Origin: Apostichopus japonicus
Lineage: Eukaryota; Echinodermata; Holothuroidea; Aspidochirotida; Stichopodidae
Assembly: GCF_037975245.1 (NCBI RefSeq)
Contig: NC_092573.1
Location: 9,334,001 to 9,398,000 of the forward strand
DNA: 64,000 nucleotides
Direction of reading: 5' to 3'
Made by a program: the position numbers and the translations under genes. Under the pieces are notes generated by a model. It was not told the DNA's origin. It saw only the letters and a program-made list of their open reading frames with translations, and made no database searches. The number at the start of each line of letters is the position of its first letter. The stretch's first letter is position 1. This document shows positions 27,049-39,587 of the stretch, in pieces.

Positions 27049-27303
27049 GGAGTGTTAGCTCAGTGGTTAACGCCGGTGCCTTTCAATCATAAGGTCCCCG
27101 GTTCGAGTCGCTTCCAGATCAATGTATGTCGTCAAGTTACAGAGTTGTTGACAATTAACAATTCATAATCATGGACGTTAAATATGAATGTAAGAGACTG
27201 ACTTCGGTCAGATTGCGGCTTTGATAAGCCAATGAGGCTTCTTCGCGAGTTCCTGCTTGCAGGAGGATCTAATATACATGCATACATACACACATACATA
27301 CAA
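27049..27303 (+). mobile_element. tRNA-derived SINE, copy 2 (best preserved)
   Basis: It has an intact A-box (TTAGCTCAGTGGTTAACG) and B-box (GGTTCGAGTC), the shared body, and a (TACA)n tail. It sits between genes A and B. Confidence 0.88.
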
Positions 27304-27423
27304 ATATATTACAGGTTAAAAGTACACATATGCACGATACCAATATCATATTCGTTATATACGTTTCCCTAAGTAAAAACACTGTAAGTTAAATGAGCGG
27401 GAAATTATATCATCCTTTCCCTG

Positions 27424-27477
27424 AGAAGAAGAAGAAACTGAAGAAGAAGAGGAAGAAGAAGACCTAGAAGAAGAAAC
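27424..27477. repeat. (GAA)n purine-rich repeat
   Basis: Imperfect GAA/AGAAG run upstream of gene B. Confidence 0.9.
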
Positions 27478-27794
27478 AAAAAGGGACAGGTTAACAAGAT
27501 TTCTGAAATATTTTATGTTTGCTTACCAAATTGACCAGACTTGATCACCAGTTTGTCCATTTTTCATATACGTGAATATATTTTTTATTGTTTTAAGGTA
27601 AATATGATAACGAAATGAGATATTAACAAACAGATGGTCTTCCTTTTTCTTTGATAGGCAACTTCATATCCGAAATTGTTCAGTCTTTCACTTTCGTTTC
27701 GTTTCATTTTGTTTTTTCCCTTCTATTTTTTCGTTCGCCTCTTTCGCCTTTTCTTTTGGCCTTGAATAAATAAACATATACACGTCACGTACCT

Positions 27795-27822
27795 TGACGT
27801 CACGAAGCTTGACTATTTTAAA
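27795..27822 (+). promoter_or_regulatory. Candidate promoter elements of gene B (CRE and TATA-like)
   Basis: A perfect CRE palindrome TGACGTCA at 27795-27802 and a TATTTTAAAA stretch near 27813-27822 lie about 120-145 bp before the gene B start codon. Transcription start is not known. Genes A and C show no matching CRE. Confidence 0.35.
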
Positions 27823-27939
27823 AATACATTTCAGCAAAGTCATTAGGGTCAAGTTAAATGTAAAGGCCCTATGCGTTTTTTGACCCTCATTCACTTTCGA
27901 AAGAGAAACCTTCACAGAACAATCCAGACGTGCTCTACA

Positions 27940-28024
27940 ATGGAAGGATATCTTCTGATACAAGTTCTTCTTTTGTCGTCATTTTGTCTCCTGACAAATT
28001 GCTGCTTGCTTTCAAACAACGGAG
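27940..28024 (+). CDS. Gene B exon 1: signal peptide
   Basis: Hydrophobic core YLLIQVLLLSSFCLL followed by CCLLSNNG, donor GGAG|GTAAGT in phase 1. It has exactly the same length as gene A exon 1. Confidence 0.85.
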
Positions 28025-29075
28025 GTAAGTTATATATCATAAATCATATAGTTAGTCATACATTAAGCAAAGCTTGTTTGTCTGATTGGTAACTTACTGT
28101 GTTATAATGTTGGTAAATCACATATAAATTTATACACTGGGGACTGGGAGAATGCATGCTCTAAGGCGTTTTTCTTTTCTTGCACAGGCTCTATCTCGGG
28201 GTGAATTTTCTAAAACAAAAGTGTCATTGAAACAGTTTGTTTTCGCGCTCAATGTGTATGTTTCAGACTTTCCCCATAAAAGTATCATTAAAATTTGGAT
28301 AATCGAATCCCACAAAAAATTACTTTCATTACATCTTACAAGATAATTCCACTTCAGATATATTAAAGAAGTTCCACAACTAATTGTGACACTTTCAGAT
28401 TATATTCAATTCTTGACCATTAATGTTATGTGGAAAAAATAACTACTCGTGTGATTTATTGAAAAGTTATTTTAGTAACATTCTTTTGTCAAATTTTCGG
28501 AAATATGACATCAAACACAAAACACTGTTTAAAGAAACTATAAGCGTGTGGGGAAGTTGCTAATAGCTTTCTTCTACATATCTTAACTTACCTTTCTCAT
28601 ATGACGTTTGCACAATGGTTGATTGCAAATCAATAAATGGAACTGGTGATACTGTCCAGACTAAAAGAAAGTAAAACATTCAAAGAAGATTGAAAACGAC
28701 AGTGTTTGAAGTGGAAACAGGTTGACACGGAAAGAGAAATATAGAAACACACACGCGCGCGCATCCGCACAGAGATAAAAAACGAGTAGCTGCAAAAAGG
28801 AGCAGTATTGCATAGCTACAACAATATATTTACATGAAGTCTAAAGCTGAAGAAAGCAAATTGTAAGAACATTTCAAAGCTCATTGAAATTATGTTGCGA
28901 AAAAGCACCGTTGTTGAACACAGACTATATCAGCTTATAAGTGATGAAGATATGATTGTATTTCTAAAAAGACGTTTAAAACAGCATCACACGTTAGTGT
29001 TTAATTTTCTTCAGGATTGTATGTATGTAGAGATACATTTAAAAACAGCAACGATTTTGAAACTCCAGATTCGTA

Positions 29076-29117
<42 letters not shown>

Positions 29118-32100
29118 CCAGAGGTGAATCATAAGGCCTGATATCAAAAGAGATAGTTATATAATTATACCAACGGGAATTCTTCCGTCCTCGTTGCCTT
29201 ACTTATGTTCTCGCACAAGATCTCTTATACCTCAAATATGTTAAATTAAAAGGTTCCATTATCAAAAAGTACTTACAGTTTAATTTAACATTCACCAATA
29301 ATAATATAAAAAAAAAACATCTAAAAGCGTTGGCCTCATTCTAACCAGGCTATCATATCAACGTAATATTGAATAACCAACTTTTCAATTTAAGAACCAT
29401 ATTCGGTTTCAACCATTTAAATGTTCATATTCAGTTATGGAAGAGTTATTAACCTCTAATATATAAAAGCTGTTAGTCCCACAAATCGCTCTCCTTTAAA
29501 GAGACCGCAGTTGGTCCAACATATATATTTTGGTAAACTTTGTTATGCTCCAATATGTTGATATGATGGCATTCTGATTTTCTGATTAAATATATGTTGT
29601 GATCAGTTTTGAAGTGACCATTTTGCTGTGAATGTTTAAATTTGATGAAATTTGATAAATAATCATACCGTCATTTTTCAAATAATTTTTAATTTCTCAC
29701 CTATAAGATTCAATTTGGAACATGGATTTTGTTGCAACTTGTTTAATATATTAGCTATATTTGCACACAAAAAAAAGATATCTTAACAATTTTGACGGCA
29801 CCTTTACCATAAATTAATGATATGATATAATTTGACTTCATTCATTTTCTATTCAATTCCATCATCATGTAAATCAAGTTACTGCACTAGTACGTAGGTT
29901 GAATTCAAATATACTATAGCCGTTTCGCTAGTAATAAAGAAAGGAAAATGACACATTGTATAGCCTTTAGCCTGAATAGCATTGAAAGGCATACTAGAAG
30001 GTGATATGAAGGGGAAAAACTAGAAGCGCGTTCGCTTTACCAAAAACAAAAAGGCAGAATTTTGTTCATTACCGTATTACAAATTCGACTTTGGTATTAG
30101 ATACGGTATATAATCTGCAACCCCCCCCCCCCCCCCCTCAAGAAAAAAACGACTTCAATTTACAACAAATGTGCATATTATAGTTCATTTTCAGGTAAGT
30201 GATATATCCTAAAATACAATACTATACTTCGAAAGTATACTGTCGTAGTTTCTTTACTTACTACCCAGAGATTTGAGAATAAGTTGAGTAGACTAACATG
30301 GAATTGAGTTTTTCTGGCATAAATATGAATCATGTGAAGCGGAACTATGAATTATTTTTGCAATTTGTTTAACGGAGATATAACTGTGAACGTGTAATAT
30401 TCTTTTCCTTGAGTAATTATAATAAAAGTTGCACTTACAAAATAGTCCTGACTTTGGTGAGGTTATTCTCCAGGTTAGTATACCGTCCCTTATATTCTCC
30501 AACCATTTACACAAGTTGATTTGCAATCCTTGGACGTTACATATTTCCTCACCCATGCGAGGGGGAGGGTGTAAAAGGTGTAAAAGGTCAAGATCCGAGA
30601 TGGGATACTTTCTGCAAGGTGTTTAAGGTATTACTCCGACGTCAAAGAGTCGAAACGCACATATTACATACATATTGCTAGACTTCATATTAAAATCATT
30701 TTCCAACGACACAAATATCTGGAACTATTGCCCACTTTAGTATGGTTTTTAGTGGTTACGAACGATGAGGTTGTCGTGATAAATGTGTTTCCCTCTTTCT
30801 ATCTCTTTGATAGCATGTGCAATGCAGAATTCATTTTACGGAGGGCGACTCGCCTTAGTTGGTGAAGGAGACCTCCATCAGGGCAGTCCTCCTCCTTGGG
30901 CTAATCAAAGAGTCTTCGTCTTCCAAATGCCGACATCGTTCTTCAAAGGAGGACACTATCGCTCCAAGTTTGGGCACCGTGGCATCGGTCGTATCTGGAT
31001 GCCAGAGGAAGCACCATGTGGTGGAGAAAGATCGCAACACGTTTGTCCATCGGAAACAACTGACGAAGCATTCTGTCTAGACTCTAGCTTACCTTGTTAC
31101 CAAAGTAAGGAAATTTACGCATCACAATAACCTTCAAGTTCATTAAACCCCCTTCCCATCCCTACGACTTAACGTAAAAGTGCTTATGGGCTAACGATTA
31201 CAAAACATATAACACTGATAGATAGATGGTAGGTTTGATTTTAATATATCATGTATTATTGTAAGGTTATAATTGATGACATATTTTACGCACTACTTCT
31301 AAATCTTAAGGGATTATTTTGCCTACAATATTGCCCACAAACCTAGTACATGCATAAGTGCGTGTACCAAACATCGGATAACTATAGGTAACTATGGATA
31401 GTAGTCGGTCGCCCATTGCTCTGGACTCTCGGCACTGCCAGACTGACCCGTGTCAGTACCCCGCCCTTGTGCATAGCTAAGAGTGAGAAAGTCTGATATG
31501 CTGTATCCTCATTTTATTTTGATTATTAAGTCGAAAGGAATTAGTGACACTCTTGACAATGAATTAATAATTTTGCTATTTGTTGACGGCAAATACGTAT
31601 GCAATTCTACGCCCCTTAATTTACTGCCACTAGCCGGAATATTCCGGTGGTGGTAAACTAATGTTCTGTAATGTTTTTGTTAGATTGTGTCACGAATCAC
31701 TCTGGTAACGTTAAAGATCACGATACCATCAATTGCAAAATGAACCGAGGTTCAATTTGTCTTCTTCAGCTCTTAAGATGTACGCATCATCTTGCCGAAT
31801 AAGACAAGCAGTACGTTTTTACCTAGCGGTTCTACGTTGTACATTGTTTGTTAACGCAATATCCCTTCAAAAAACTTGCATGAAATAAACAATGTCTAGT
31901 ATCAAACAAAATTATAATAAGCGAAACAAGACTGAATCGATCGCTTGTTCATGTATTTTCTTCAGCACCACCGTCTTATGACCAGTCGGAGCCACTCGAG
32001 TTTTCTGACGTAACGTCAACAGGTGTAACCGTGACGTGGCCAGCTTGGGACGAGACGGTCGATCATGGTCACGGTCCCATTGTTGAGTATAGGATACAAA

Positions 32101-35100
32101 TAAAAGGACCAGGAGAAGAAGAATTCACCGAAATACCAAAAGGAAGACAACTCTCTCATCAATTCACCGGTTTGAGAGAAAATGTTAATTACAAATTTCG
32201 GATCAGTGTTATCAGAGACCATCCCTTAGGAGAAGGGACTCCAAGTAATGAACAAACATGCAGGACATCAGGTATGCAACTCTTTAGGCAACTGGCCCTA
32301 GTAGATAGTCGTTTAATGGGTTGACAACAAAGAGAAATAGTTTTATATAATCATTATGTGTTTACCGGTACTAAGGTGTCACAAAGGTAAATAAAGCTAA
32401 AACTATTTATATTCGACCCCGCTACCCCTTCATTAGCCTATACGTCATTCCAAAAGAAACGTATACTAATAACTATGCACTTAATGTAGATGAACTTATA
32501 TATTGGGGAAATATTATATCGGTGTATGTTAAAACATCAATGATAATAGTTTAACTTACAAACATTTTATTTCCGAAGATAGGACGTAGCTCTTTCATTT
32601 TTTGAGAAATGCCGCTTTAAACATCTAAGGCTCATCGCACAGACCATGTGGTCAGTGTTTCAGATGCAACACAGGAGATAAACTCAATCGGAAGGACATG
32701 CCTTAGATAACATGTTTATAAAGCTTCATAAATTTGTCAACACGAGATGTTGGACACCATTCAATGAATCTCTGTTGTGTATATTAAGGGGCAAGAAGAG
32801 CATGATTCGACTTATAGGTATTGGAATTTTCAAAACAATGGATTAACATTTAGGCCTTCACGGAGGGCCGTTGTCGTTATCAATTTTATCCTAAAGGAGC
32901 ATTTCAGAGATTCCGCATATATTAGTATAAAGCTCAATTTCTTGAAACACTATATTTGCAGTCTTTTCTTGCTTCTCGATTTTCTTTCACATATCGTGAA
33001 TGAAATTATGAATGTTGTCATCCATTGGCTACCACAAGGAGAATTGTTCCATATTTTAAATGACAATTACTCCTCTTTCACTTATTAGCGCCACCGTCAT
33101 TCGCAAACCCCGAACCGTTGGAATTTCAAGATGTGACTTCATCTGGAATAACAGTCACATGGCTAGCATGGGACCCGACATTGGACCCCGGGATTGGTCC
33201 AGTGACTGGTTACATGATCATGTACCGTGAAGAGGGTCATAGAACATGGAAGAGCAAAGAAACAGAGAGTCTCTCTGTTCGGTTAACCGACCTAACCGAA
33301 GATACGACATACGAGGTAGCGATCAAGCTGAAATATAAACAGGAAAAATATACAGAGCAAAGTACCACACAGACGGTCAATACTGATGTTGCAGGTATTT
33401 TCTTTTAACTTTGTTTTTCATTAATAATTATTTGACAGGAGCAGTATGTCGGGCTTCCATGGAAGCAAGTGGGCGACATATTGAAAGCTAAAACCCTTTG
33501 TATTCGACCCCGCTATCCCTTCATTAGCCCATACGTCATTCCAAAAGAAACGTATACTTATAACAATGCACTTTATATAGATGAATTATACTTTTGAGAA
33601 ATATTATATGTCTGAATGTTAAAAAATCAATCATAATAGCTTACCTTTATAAGATTTTATTTCAAAGATAGCACATATTTCTTTCTTTTACAACTACGTT
33701 GCTAAAAATGATATGTCTTCCTACAGCTACAAAGCAGGCTCAAAGGACGAATTTTACTTAACATATTATTTTGATACTTTGTATAAACTGTTCAAGTATA
33801 TCACTACTATCAGTCCAGTTTGTTTTTCTATACCACGTTTAGTTTTTTGAGAAATGCACCTTTAAACATTTGAGGTTCATCGCACAGACCATGTGGTCAG
33901 TTCCTCAGATACAACACAGAAGATAAACTCAATCGGAAAAACATGTATGGCCTTAGATAACATGTATGTAATGCTTCATAAATTTGTCAATACGAGATGC
34001 TGGACGCCATTCAATGAATCTCTTTTGTGTATATGAAGGGGGAAGAGGAGCATGATTTGACTTAGTTATTGGCATTTACAAGACAATGGTATAACATTTA
34101 AGGCCTTCACGTAGGGCTGTTGTATTCATCAATCTTACCCTAAATGAGCATTTCAGAGATTCTGCATCTATTAGTATCAAGCTAAATTTCCTGAAACACT
34201 ATTTTTGCAGTCTTTTCTTGCTTCTCAATTTTCTTTCACATATCATGAATGAAATTCTGAATAAGGTCATCCATTAGCTACCACAAGGAGAATTGTTCCA
34301 TTGTTTGTTAATGACGATTACTCCTCTTCCACGTATTAGAGCCACCGTCATTCGCAAACCCCGAACCGTTGGAATTTCAAGATAAGACCTCGTCTGAAAT
34401 AACAGTCACCTGGCTAGCTTGGGACCCGATATTGGACAGGGGAACTGGTCCAGTGACTGGTTACATGATCGAGTACCATGAGGAGGGTCATAGAACATGG
34501 AAGAGCAAAGAAACAGAGAGTCTCTCTGCTCGGTTAACTGACCTAACCGACGGTACAGCATACGAGGTAGCAATCCGTCTCAGAGACAGGAATGGCGATT
34601 ACACAGATGCAAGTGTCCCACAAATAGTCACCACGGCTTGTGAAGGTAACGTTGTGTATTTAAGATTTCGGGAAACACAGGACAACTTTATCATGTAAAC
34701 AGAAGAGGAGAGGTAAATTGAAAGAAGGACAGGAGGACATAATTTAGGTTTGAGAAATTTACAACGACAATCCTTTCAGATATTTCGGTATCTGTTATTG
34801 AATATTGAAATTAGTCTTCCTCGTCAATCTGTCACTTTCTCTCTCCCAAAGCAAATAGGAACATGACGAGGAAATTGAAGAAAGTTGCCACCGCAAAAAG
34901 TTTTAATGATAAACAGAAGCGTGAAAAACGTTAAAGGTAATATCTGTGTCTATAATATACTTTCGTCAGGTTTGGTTATCACTGACCTCAATTACACATC
35001 ATCATCAAGACGTGCGGGTGCTGCAAGAGCTATCGTGATGTGGTCGGTGGAGGGAGTCACGGACTCGTGCAGGGTTCTAAGTCAAAGTCTCTCTCTACAA

Positions 35101-36684
35101 CTCTTGGATGTCCTTGAATGCGGCGGAGTGCCACCGACAGTGGATGCTACACCAAGGGTAATTGATGTGGAGGATGGTGAAGTAAGGACAAAAACAGTTC
35201 TTCGTTTGACGGCGAACTCTCTGTACAACCTTACTTTAAGCCTGCACACGACAGCGGGCAAAATTCAAATGTCAATGTCGATACAAACCGATACCACGGG
35301 TAAGTACAGTCGATATACTTCAGAAGCGTGCCCAAAAAGAGGGGGTAGCATGCCCCCACCTCCGATTGTCAGTATGGGAGAATAGTTCAGCCGGGTGACT
35401 TTTGCATTCCGCCGGGAAAAGAACTGGACCGCTACTACGGATATATCCTTCCCCCTCTTTTATCAACATTACACAATGTATTTATTAGCAAAACTTTACG
35501 TTTAGGGTAACTTATATCAACCTAATTTATAATCTTATATCCGTCAGAATGCACAATTTGTCGATTTGTTTTTCTAGGGACCCCCCTGTGCAGGCTACTT
35601 ACATAATTCTAACATTGTTCGACTTTGGCTAAAAAGTTATCATAAAGCAATAGATATCAATGGTGAAAACTAAGAATGAATTTCCAAACATGTTATAGCC
35701 TCCCTCAGGAGAGAACTGGGCATAAATTTCTGCCGGCTGATTGATCCAACCGGCGTTGCTGTGGCCTTAAAACGCATTTGGCGCCCCAGAAGAAACTAGC
35801 TTCTTTCGAAGAATTCGATATCTTCTACAAATGTCAAGCTGGTGGCGCCGCTGGGGCTTTAGTCTGAGCGGCACACCATTCCGAGCCGGTGAACCGGCAG
35901 GCTAGTAAGTGCCTGCCCTCCCTAATACTGAAACCAAAAGGGGATAATAATATAGTGATATCACCAAAAAATTTTACCCCCTAAAATAGTCAGAACCGAC
36001 GATCTACAACTTGTGAGTATCTCTGCAAAGATTTCGCACATTTCATCAGGTATGTGGCTTGGAATAAAGTACGAAACATGCCAAAATTAGGTAAAACAGC
36101 TAGCTCAAAAGAAGAAAAAAAATCGTCATTGAATTGACCCCTATTATACCCTGTACTACAAGTATGTTACAGTTCCAATTCGATGGTACTTTGGTTATAT
36201 AAAGGACGGCATTTAAGTTACAGGTTAAAGATCGTGTCACCCGAGGTTTGCAGCCGAGGTTTCTTGCATGATTCAGGGAATTCCTAGCATGTTGACAAGT
36301 GCATTCCAAAGTTGATCAGTGTAATATTACTTTCATTCCTTTATTTTGTTTCAAGGACCAACTGGTGGACCAACGAATCTCTTGCCGGAACAGAAAAGAA
36401 ATGGCGATTTGGTTTTCAAATGGGATAAACCTGAGTGTTCTGAACGTAATGGCCCTATAAACAGTTATCATTATACGGTAGCCAGATTCAGACGGAGTAG
36501 AAGGAATATGGTTCCAGTTATCGCCGAGCACGTTGCCGACGACAAAATAAGACTCAGAAAACGTGACGATAGGCTTTTGCCGGATGTGGAATACGTATTT
36601 GCCGTCAGAGCAACGACTGGCATGGGCAGTGCTGATTTGAGTTCCCCAACAACTGAAAGGCAATTTCTGTTTTCGTCTGGGTAA
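27940..36684 (+). CDS. Gene B: secreted FN3-repeat protein with YGGRLA module (7 exons, 650 aa)
   Basis: Exons 27940-28024, 30814-31104, 31966-32271, 33089-33394, 34340-34645, 34970-35299 and 36356-36684 join in one open frame, all introns phase 1. Modules by residue: 1-28 signal peptide and CCLLSNNG; 29-125 YGGRLA module; 126-227, 228-329 and 330-431 FN3 domains; 432-541 FN3-like module with paired Cys; 542-650 terminal FN3 and stop. It differs from gene A mainly by one extra FN3 made by a tandem exon duplication. The start at 27940 is preferred over an in-frame Met at 27871, because only the later one gives an N-terminal hydrophobic core matching A and C. A secreted, soluble product is inferred; the ligand and role are unknown. 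Confidence 0.85.
29080..29115. repeat. (TA)n microsatellite
   Basis: Pure TA run in gene B intron 1. Confidence 0.95.
30119..30137. repeat. Poly(C) tract
   Basis: A run of about 17 C in gene B intron 1. Confidence 0.9.
30814..31104 (+). CDS. Gene B exon 2: YGGRLA module
   Basis: Acceptor TTGATAG, donor CAA|GTAAGG, phase 1/1. It encodes 97 residues nearly identical in the core to gene A exon 2: YGGRLAL, RVFVFQMPTSFFKGG, YRSKFGH, GIGRIWMPEEAPCGGE and CLDSSLPCYQ. Confidence 0.85.
31966..32271 (+). CDS. Gene B exon 3: FN3 domain 1
   Basis: Acceptor TTCTTCAG, donor TCAG|GTATGC, phase 1/1. It shares VTWPAWDETVDHGHGPIVEY with gene A exon 3 and ends with an NYKFRISVI strand. Confidence 0.87.
33089..33394 (+). 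CDS. Gene B exon 4: FN3 domain 2a
   Basis: Acceptor TTATTAG, donor GCAG|GTATTT, phase 1/1. It contains ITVTWLAWDPTLDPGIGPV and DTTYEVAIKLKY. It is the first member of a duplicated exon pair. Confidence 0.87.
34340..34645 (+). CDS. Gene B exon 5: FN3 domain 2b
   Basis: Acceptor GTATTAG, donor GAAG|GTAACG, phase 1/1. It is nearly identical in its first two thirds to exon 4 (shared REEGH/HEEGH...RTWKSKETESLS) and diverges near the C-terminal end. Confidence 0.87.
34970..35299 (+). CDS. Gene B exon 6: cysteine-paired FN3-like module
   Basis: Acceptor TCGTCAG, donor CGG|GTAAGT, phase 1/1. It contains IVMWSVEG, TDSCRVLSQS, LECGG and LYNLTLSLHTT, with an NLT glycosylation site. It is the most divergent of the three copies of this module. 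Confidence 0.8.
35690..35935. other. GC-rich islet in gene B intron 6
   Basis: A locally GC-rich block with short inverted segments (GGCAGGCTAGTAAGTGCCTGCC) amid AT-rich intron. It may be a MITE or SINE remnant; the family is not recognised. Confidence 0.3.
36356..36684 (+). CDS. Gene B exon 7: terminal FN3 and stop
   Basis: Acceptor TTTCAAG, stop TAA at 36682-36684. It contains LVFKWDKPECSERNGPINSY and DVEYVFAVRATTGMG. The protein ends after a short tail with no membrane segment. Confidence 0.85.
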
Positions 36685-36916
36685 TGTGAATCACTTCAGG
36701 AAGTAACGACTCTATTCCCTGCATGCAGGTTACCTGCGTTATGCCATGGTACTTGCGTTAAATCATCTCACCTGCTACTGACGGTTGAATATTTATTGGG
36801 ACGATAATCATGTAGGTGTAGATTATTCGTGTTTTGTTTTTGTTTGTTGCAAGAAAATATACGGTACCGTCTTGTAATAAAACAATTAACTAATGTTGAT
36901 TTTTTTTCACAAATGC

Positions 36917-36922
36917 AATAAA
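36917..36922 (+). promoter_or_regulatory. Candidate poly(A) signal of gene B
   Basis: AATAAA about 235 bp after the gene B stop codon. Confidence 0.5.
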
Positions 36923-36929
36923 GATTTTG

Positions 36930-38770
36930 CACATTACAAAAGTAAAAGCACAAATTGTCTATGAGTTTGAATTTTAAGTTTTCTTCACTTGGAAGACGAA
37001 CCTATGGATAGCGACATGGAGTTATTGGAACGGAATGCGCAACTCTACTTCAACTTTCGAGTGACTCCCTAGTGATTTACGAGAAATCATTATTACAAGC
37101 TCTTAGGCAGAAGCCAAAGACGTAGATAGCGCTACCCCGCGTAGCAGACGTTACCTTCTTTCTGTTGCTAAGGAAACTAAGGAAACATAAAGTGGTATTT
37201 AACAAGAGTGGTTGCCTTTGCAGGGAGAAGACGTAACGAAACATTGCACCATTGCTACTCTGAATTGAACACAATCTGAGCAATCGTCGATCATTGTTAA
37301 TCAATAGTACCTGAAATCTTTTGATTCTCCTCGCGATTTTCGGTGCAAAATGGTTGTTACATTTTTGGCAAAATCGTTGAAAAAAATGGTAAAATTCCAC
37401 AAATTTTAGTTTTAGAAAATGTAAATAATCACCTCAGTCTCGTGCTGTCCTGTAATACCTGTAATACATGATCACCAAGCCTTTTAATCTTGGTTTCGTT
37501 TCTTCACTCAGATTAGTACTTTGATCTTTTTAATTGAGAGTTTTAATTTAGCCAATTAGGAGCTTAGCGAATGCACACAAGAGAAGACTAGTAAAGAAGT
37601 AATAATCTACAGGAAGCAGGAGTATGCTAAGTGGTTCGAACTTCATCCATTCATTCAATTTGGGAAAATTGCTAATAGCAGATAACGTCACAAGTTCACG
37701 GAAGACTAAACTGAAACTCCATCACCACATATTATCTATAATGGTCGTTCATTGAAGGAAAAGATACGTTTGCCAAAACTGAATATTCTTGGCAACTTAT
37801 ACCTACATAAACATAACTTGTTATATCATCGCGGTTGATTACTTCCAAAACATGTAATTTTCTTTTGTTAATTGTTTTTTGTTTCTGTTCAGAGAAGTGT
37901 GATACTCCTGAAATATCTATTTAACTATAACAATCTCTTGTAATTCGACTTCTTTCTATTAAATGTAGACGGTTTATGCTTCATAAAGATAACAGGAAGC
38001 ATTTTCAGCATAAGTTTAAAGATAATTGCACAGAAGTTTGACTCTCCTGTTTTAGCATATCTGGAACGATCAAATTAAACATTGACTTGAAAGGAAAGTT
38101 ATAAGTATAGTTCAAAGGAAAGTTAACGTTCAGCAGATGAAAGGAGGAACAAATTGCGCAGTTTGCAAGCAATCCCTGACTGTTTTCGGGGCAAGCATTT
38201 GGAGTAGGTTTTGTACCCAAAGTGAACTTGAAGCATGCAGTTGTATTGTCAGAGAAGCACACAAAAATTCTTTATTTTTGTTAAAAATTTCGGTCCAACT
38301 TCCTACTTCAAACTTGGAATAAATCTAAATAAGTACACACCTCAGTCATTGACATATTGTGAACCTTCACAGTCCGTTTGGGTTAAGTTGGAACTCTAGC
38401 CAATCAAAGGTCAAAACAGTATAGTTTGATACCCAATATTAGAATGAACGGTGCTGCCGTAAGCAATTTCCACGTAAATGTTCAGTGTTTGTTCTGGTTT
38501 ACTTGTAGCGAAAGTCAGTCTTCGACGTCTATAAATATAACATTATGTTAAAGGAATTCACCTAGTCCCTATCATCAACTACTTACGTTATAAATTGTTT
38601 TATTTTTTTCAGTTTGAATCAAAGGTGGCTAGGAATAACATGCCATTCCAAATATCTAACGAATTTCGACAAATAATATTAAGGTTCAGTAAACGTGATG
38701 GCAGTGATGGTAGCTTTTCAGTTTTTTACTTCATTAGAATGTACGCCCATTGACCGGCACAAGTAACACA
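36930..38770. other. Intergenic, no gene seen
   Basis: AT-rich sequence. Short open frames on both strands show no conserved features. Confidence 0.5.
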
Positions 38771-38780
38771 ATGGCATACA

Positions 38781-38835
38781 TGGAGTGGGGTGAGGGTGGA
38801 TGTGGAGTGGGGTGAGGGTGGGGATGGGGGTGGGA
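38781..38835. repeat. G-rich minisatellite
   Basis: Tandem TGGAGTGGGGTGAGGGTGGA-type units followed by GGGG-rich sequence. Several G-runs on one strand could form a quadruplex. Confidence 0.8.
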
Positions 38836-39524
38836 GATGTTATCATATATGAGATATAATGTCACTACAGTGTGTCAACGTAGCTTTAACCAACGCACCA
38901 ACAAGAGGAATAACGTTCACATGTGAATGACGGCGCTAGCTTAAAATACTACACATTTTTGGAAGGAAAAAAATTGTCTCTGCAAGTAATAGCAGAATAG
39001 CGCCTCATCAGGCCACATATTTAGTGACGATGGCTGCAAACATGCCGGTCGCAAAGGGTGTTTCTACCCTCCAGCCATAAGCAACGATTCACTCACGCCA
39101 CATAGAACGATTCTTTCTTTTAGTTTATTGACATTTTATTGTACAAGACTGTAAATAAAATATATCTTATTATACAAATTAATCTTATTAACAAACTGGA
39201 AGTTAAAATAAAAGAAGGAAATACACATTTGTCGCCATATTACGCCTAGAGCACTTCTTGTCGATTTGTCCAACTCTCTTCGCACTTTCACGGGTTCTTT
39301 TGAGACATCAAGGGAGACATGGACACGGGGTCCTACAAAAAAGGGCCATACCACCACCGGAGCGTCATACACTCCTATGTGCTTTGAACCCTAGCACGAT
39401 TTAAATCACCAGCAGTGCAAGAGCCTTGCATCAGCTAACTTATAGCATCGGCCATCAAGTCAGCTGGATTAGTATAAACACTTTGGAGAGGAGTTCATGA
39501 AATAGAAAGAAGCCAACTTTATAT

Positions 39525-39587
39525 AGACTCGATCCCGGAACACCAGATTACAAGTCCACGGCTTTTCCCACTGAGCCACCTGAATAG
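39525..39587 (-). mobile_element. tRNA-like SINE head, third family
   Basis: On the - strand it reads GGTGGCTCAGTGGGAAAAGCC, then ACTTGTAATC (Thr-type anticodon loop) and TTCCGGGATCGAGTC. It lacks a paired acceptor stem, so a SINE or tRNA relic is preferred. Confidence 0.5.

Larger units (their letters stand above)
32390..34650. repeat. Tandem duplication of intron plus FN3 exon in gene B
   Basis: The block from about 32395 (intron) through exon 4 is repeated from about 33487 through exon 5. Shared intron landmarks include ATTCGACCCCGCTA and CATACGTCATTCCAAAAGAA. The offset grows from about 1,092 to 1,251 bp because of an insertion near 33690-33850 in the second copy. The introns are still alignable, so the event is recent. 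Confidence 0.88.

Noticed and set aside
37077-37400. 107-aa - strand frame
   Set aside because: No family features; it lies in an AT-rich intergenic region.
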